Assembly: GCF_003335505.1 (NCBI RefSeq)
Contig: NZ_QPEX01000010.1
Location: 1,364,001 to 1,428,000 of the forward strand
DNA length: 64,000 nt
From: Bremerella cremea
Lineage (GTDB): Bacteria; Planctomycetota; Planctomycetia; Pirellulales; Pirellulaceae
Reading direction: 5' to 3'
Shown: positions 63,206 through 64,000 of the stretch, piece by piece
Position numbering within the stretch: position 1 is the first letter of the stretch
Layout: each line of letters starts with the position of its first letter
Translations under genes and position numbers: made by a program
Notes under the pieces: model-generated
Seen by the model: only the letters and a program-made list of their open reading frames with translations
Database searches by the model: none
Told to the model about the DNA's origin: nothing

Positions 63206-64000
63206 CTTAACTTGATACTCTTATGGTTAAGTCCAGGAAAATCGTTCTCGGACATCTAACACCATTCTTTAGCTTGTTCGCTTTCCCACAACAGGGGATT
63301 ACCGGCAGAAGCCGGCTCGTGGCTTACTGGGAATTTCCCCAATTAAGTGTCCAGGCTACCGCCATCTTTCTTACTCAGGACCGCAAGCCTGACTTTATTT
63401 TGAGATGCGAAGTGAAAGCCTTCTCATCACACATAAGTGGCACTTCTACAGTTAAGCTTCTCGCTTAACCTATCAAACCGCTGGTCTGATTTTCTCCTCG
63501 GTGATAAGCCCCCAAAACCTAAGTGCATTAAGCAATATTGCTTATTACTACGTTCAACTCTCAATGAGAGGACTGCCTCTATTGAGGTCTGCGCCACCAA
63601 TCCAAGAGGGGCGACCAACGGAAGCCCCGGATTCGTGGCAAATCTGTCCGTTGCTATGTTGGATTACCGGCGCAGACATCAATAGACTCCGTTTGCCTTG
63701 GCAGCCATACAAAGCTCTTTACCAAAAACATAGGAGATTTGAGGCTGAAGAAATCATCAAGCAAAGATAAACCACACCCCCTAGTGACTAACGTAGAACC
63801 ACCCTAACGGATATCCAGATCTTTATTACAACCAGCAACTCTTCCATCGACCAGCAACAATACACCTAATAGAGGGAATATCGAGATCCCCACATACAGA
63901 CAAAACCAATCCACCCCGCAGAGCTAATCAGGATAAAAATAAAGAATTAAACCTGATATCCACGATGCGTTTCATCCAAATCGTGCCATGCAAATTATGA
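63206..64000. other. 795-bp region without a supported gene
   Basis: Short frames here lack start signals and family features. The stretch 63590-63685 is copy 2 of the dispersed repeat. A minor CCGGC/GCCGG-type inverted repeat occurs near 63301-63314. The last ~200 bases are AT-rich and unstructured. The frame 63501-63770 partly shares sequence with copy 1 but is disrupted relative to it. Confidence 0.5.
63590..63685 (+). repeat. Dispersed repeat, copy 2
   Basis: This stretch matches 39128-39225 in the same orientation. One base is missing in this copy (a GGC-A/GG-A difference at about 63630), which would shift any reading frame shared with copy 1. See the finding on these repeats. Confidence 0.5.

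Noticed and set aside
63501-63770. 89-codon frame in the terminal gap
   Set aside because: No start signal, and the shared repeat is frameshifted relative to copy 1, so coding is not supported.
1-64000. CRISPR arrays, insertion sequences, prophage or integron features
   Set aside because: No regular spaced repeats, transposase or integrase motifs, or terminal inverted repeats with target duplications were seen.

Overview
The window looks like a chromosome segment of a marine planctomycete of the Pirellulaceae type (Blastopirellula/Bremerella/Rhodopirellula-like). The signs are moderate GC, weak or variable ribosome binding sites, tRNA genes without an encoded CCA end, and several protein families that are hallmarks of the group: a DUF1552/DUF1592 pair, a giant secreted PVC-type cytochrome, ThuA-like and Tat-exported Gfo/Idh/MocA proteins, and a large transmembrane Ser/Thr kinase with an FHA protein. 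The genus is inferred from gene content; no 16S gene is present.

Region 1 (1-10067, all +) is an aerobic respiratory operon. Alternative complex III genes (actC cut by the window edge, an actD-actE fusion, actF, a small membrane protein) lead into a Sco-type copper chaperone and a caa3-type, A2-class haem-copper oxidase (subunits II, I, III, IV) plus a second subunit-III-like protein. Together they carry electrons from quinol through cytochrome c to oxygen.

Region 2 (10093-25072) holds an Uup-type ABC-F ATPase, a Tat-exported intradiol dioxygenase, a tRNA-Cys and a degenerate tRNA-like sequence, a slipin, a NagD-like HAD phosphatase, a secreted propeller protein, a ThuA-like protein, an intact DUF1552 gene, a DUF1592 cytochrome gene that appears broken at three places, and L-serine dehydratase.

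Region 3 (25419-39109) holds a 1643-residue secreted SGNH/propeller/HEAT/PA14/dihaem protein, a two-gene nucleic-acid repair cassette (RNA ligase plus HD-Pnk end-healing enzyme, coupled by an ATGA overlap), a GH32 glycosidase, a Tat-exported oxidoreductase, and two divergent alpha/beta hydrolase genes, one of them a tandem fusion.

Region 4 (39356-58752) holds a membrane Ser/Thr kinase, a two-FHA-domain protein, a short UvrC without its C-terminal HhH domain, a WYL regulator, and a tightly overlapping minus-strand operon that combines an AddB/AddA-like helicase-nuclease with a YhaO/YhaN (SbcD/SbcC-like) pair and a gamma-glutamylcyclotransferase-like gene. A glycosyltransferase gene follows.

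Region 5 (58986-64000) holds an Nramp-related transporter lacking the usual metal-binding motif and carrying a coiled-coil insert, a small exported protein, a sugar-nucleotidyltransferase-like gene, a beta-phosphoglucomutase-like HAD, tRNA-Leu(UAG) with a recognisable promoter, and about 0.8 kb of apparently non-coding DNA. That last stretch holds a second copy of a repeat also found before the kinase gene. I saw no insertion sequence, CRISPR array or prophage.
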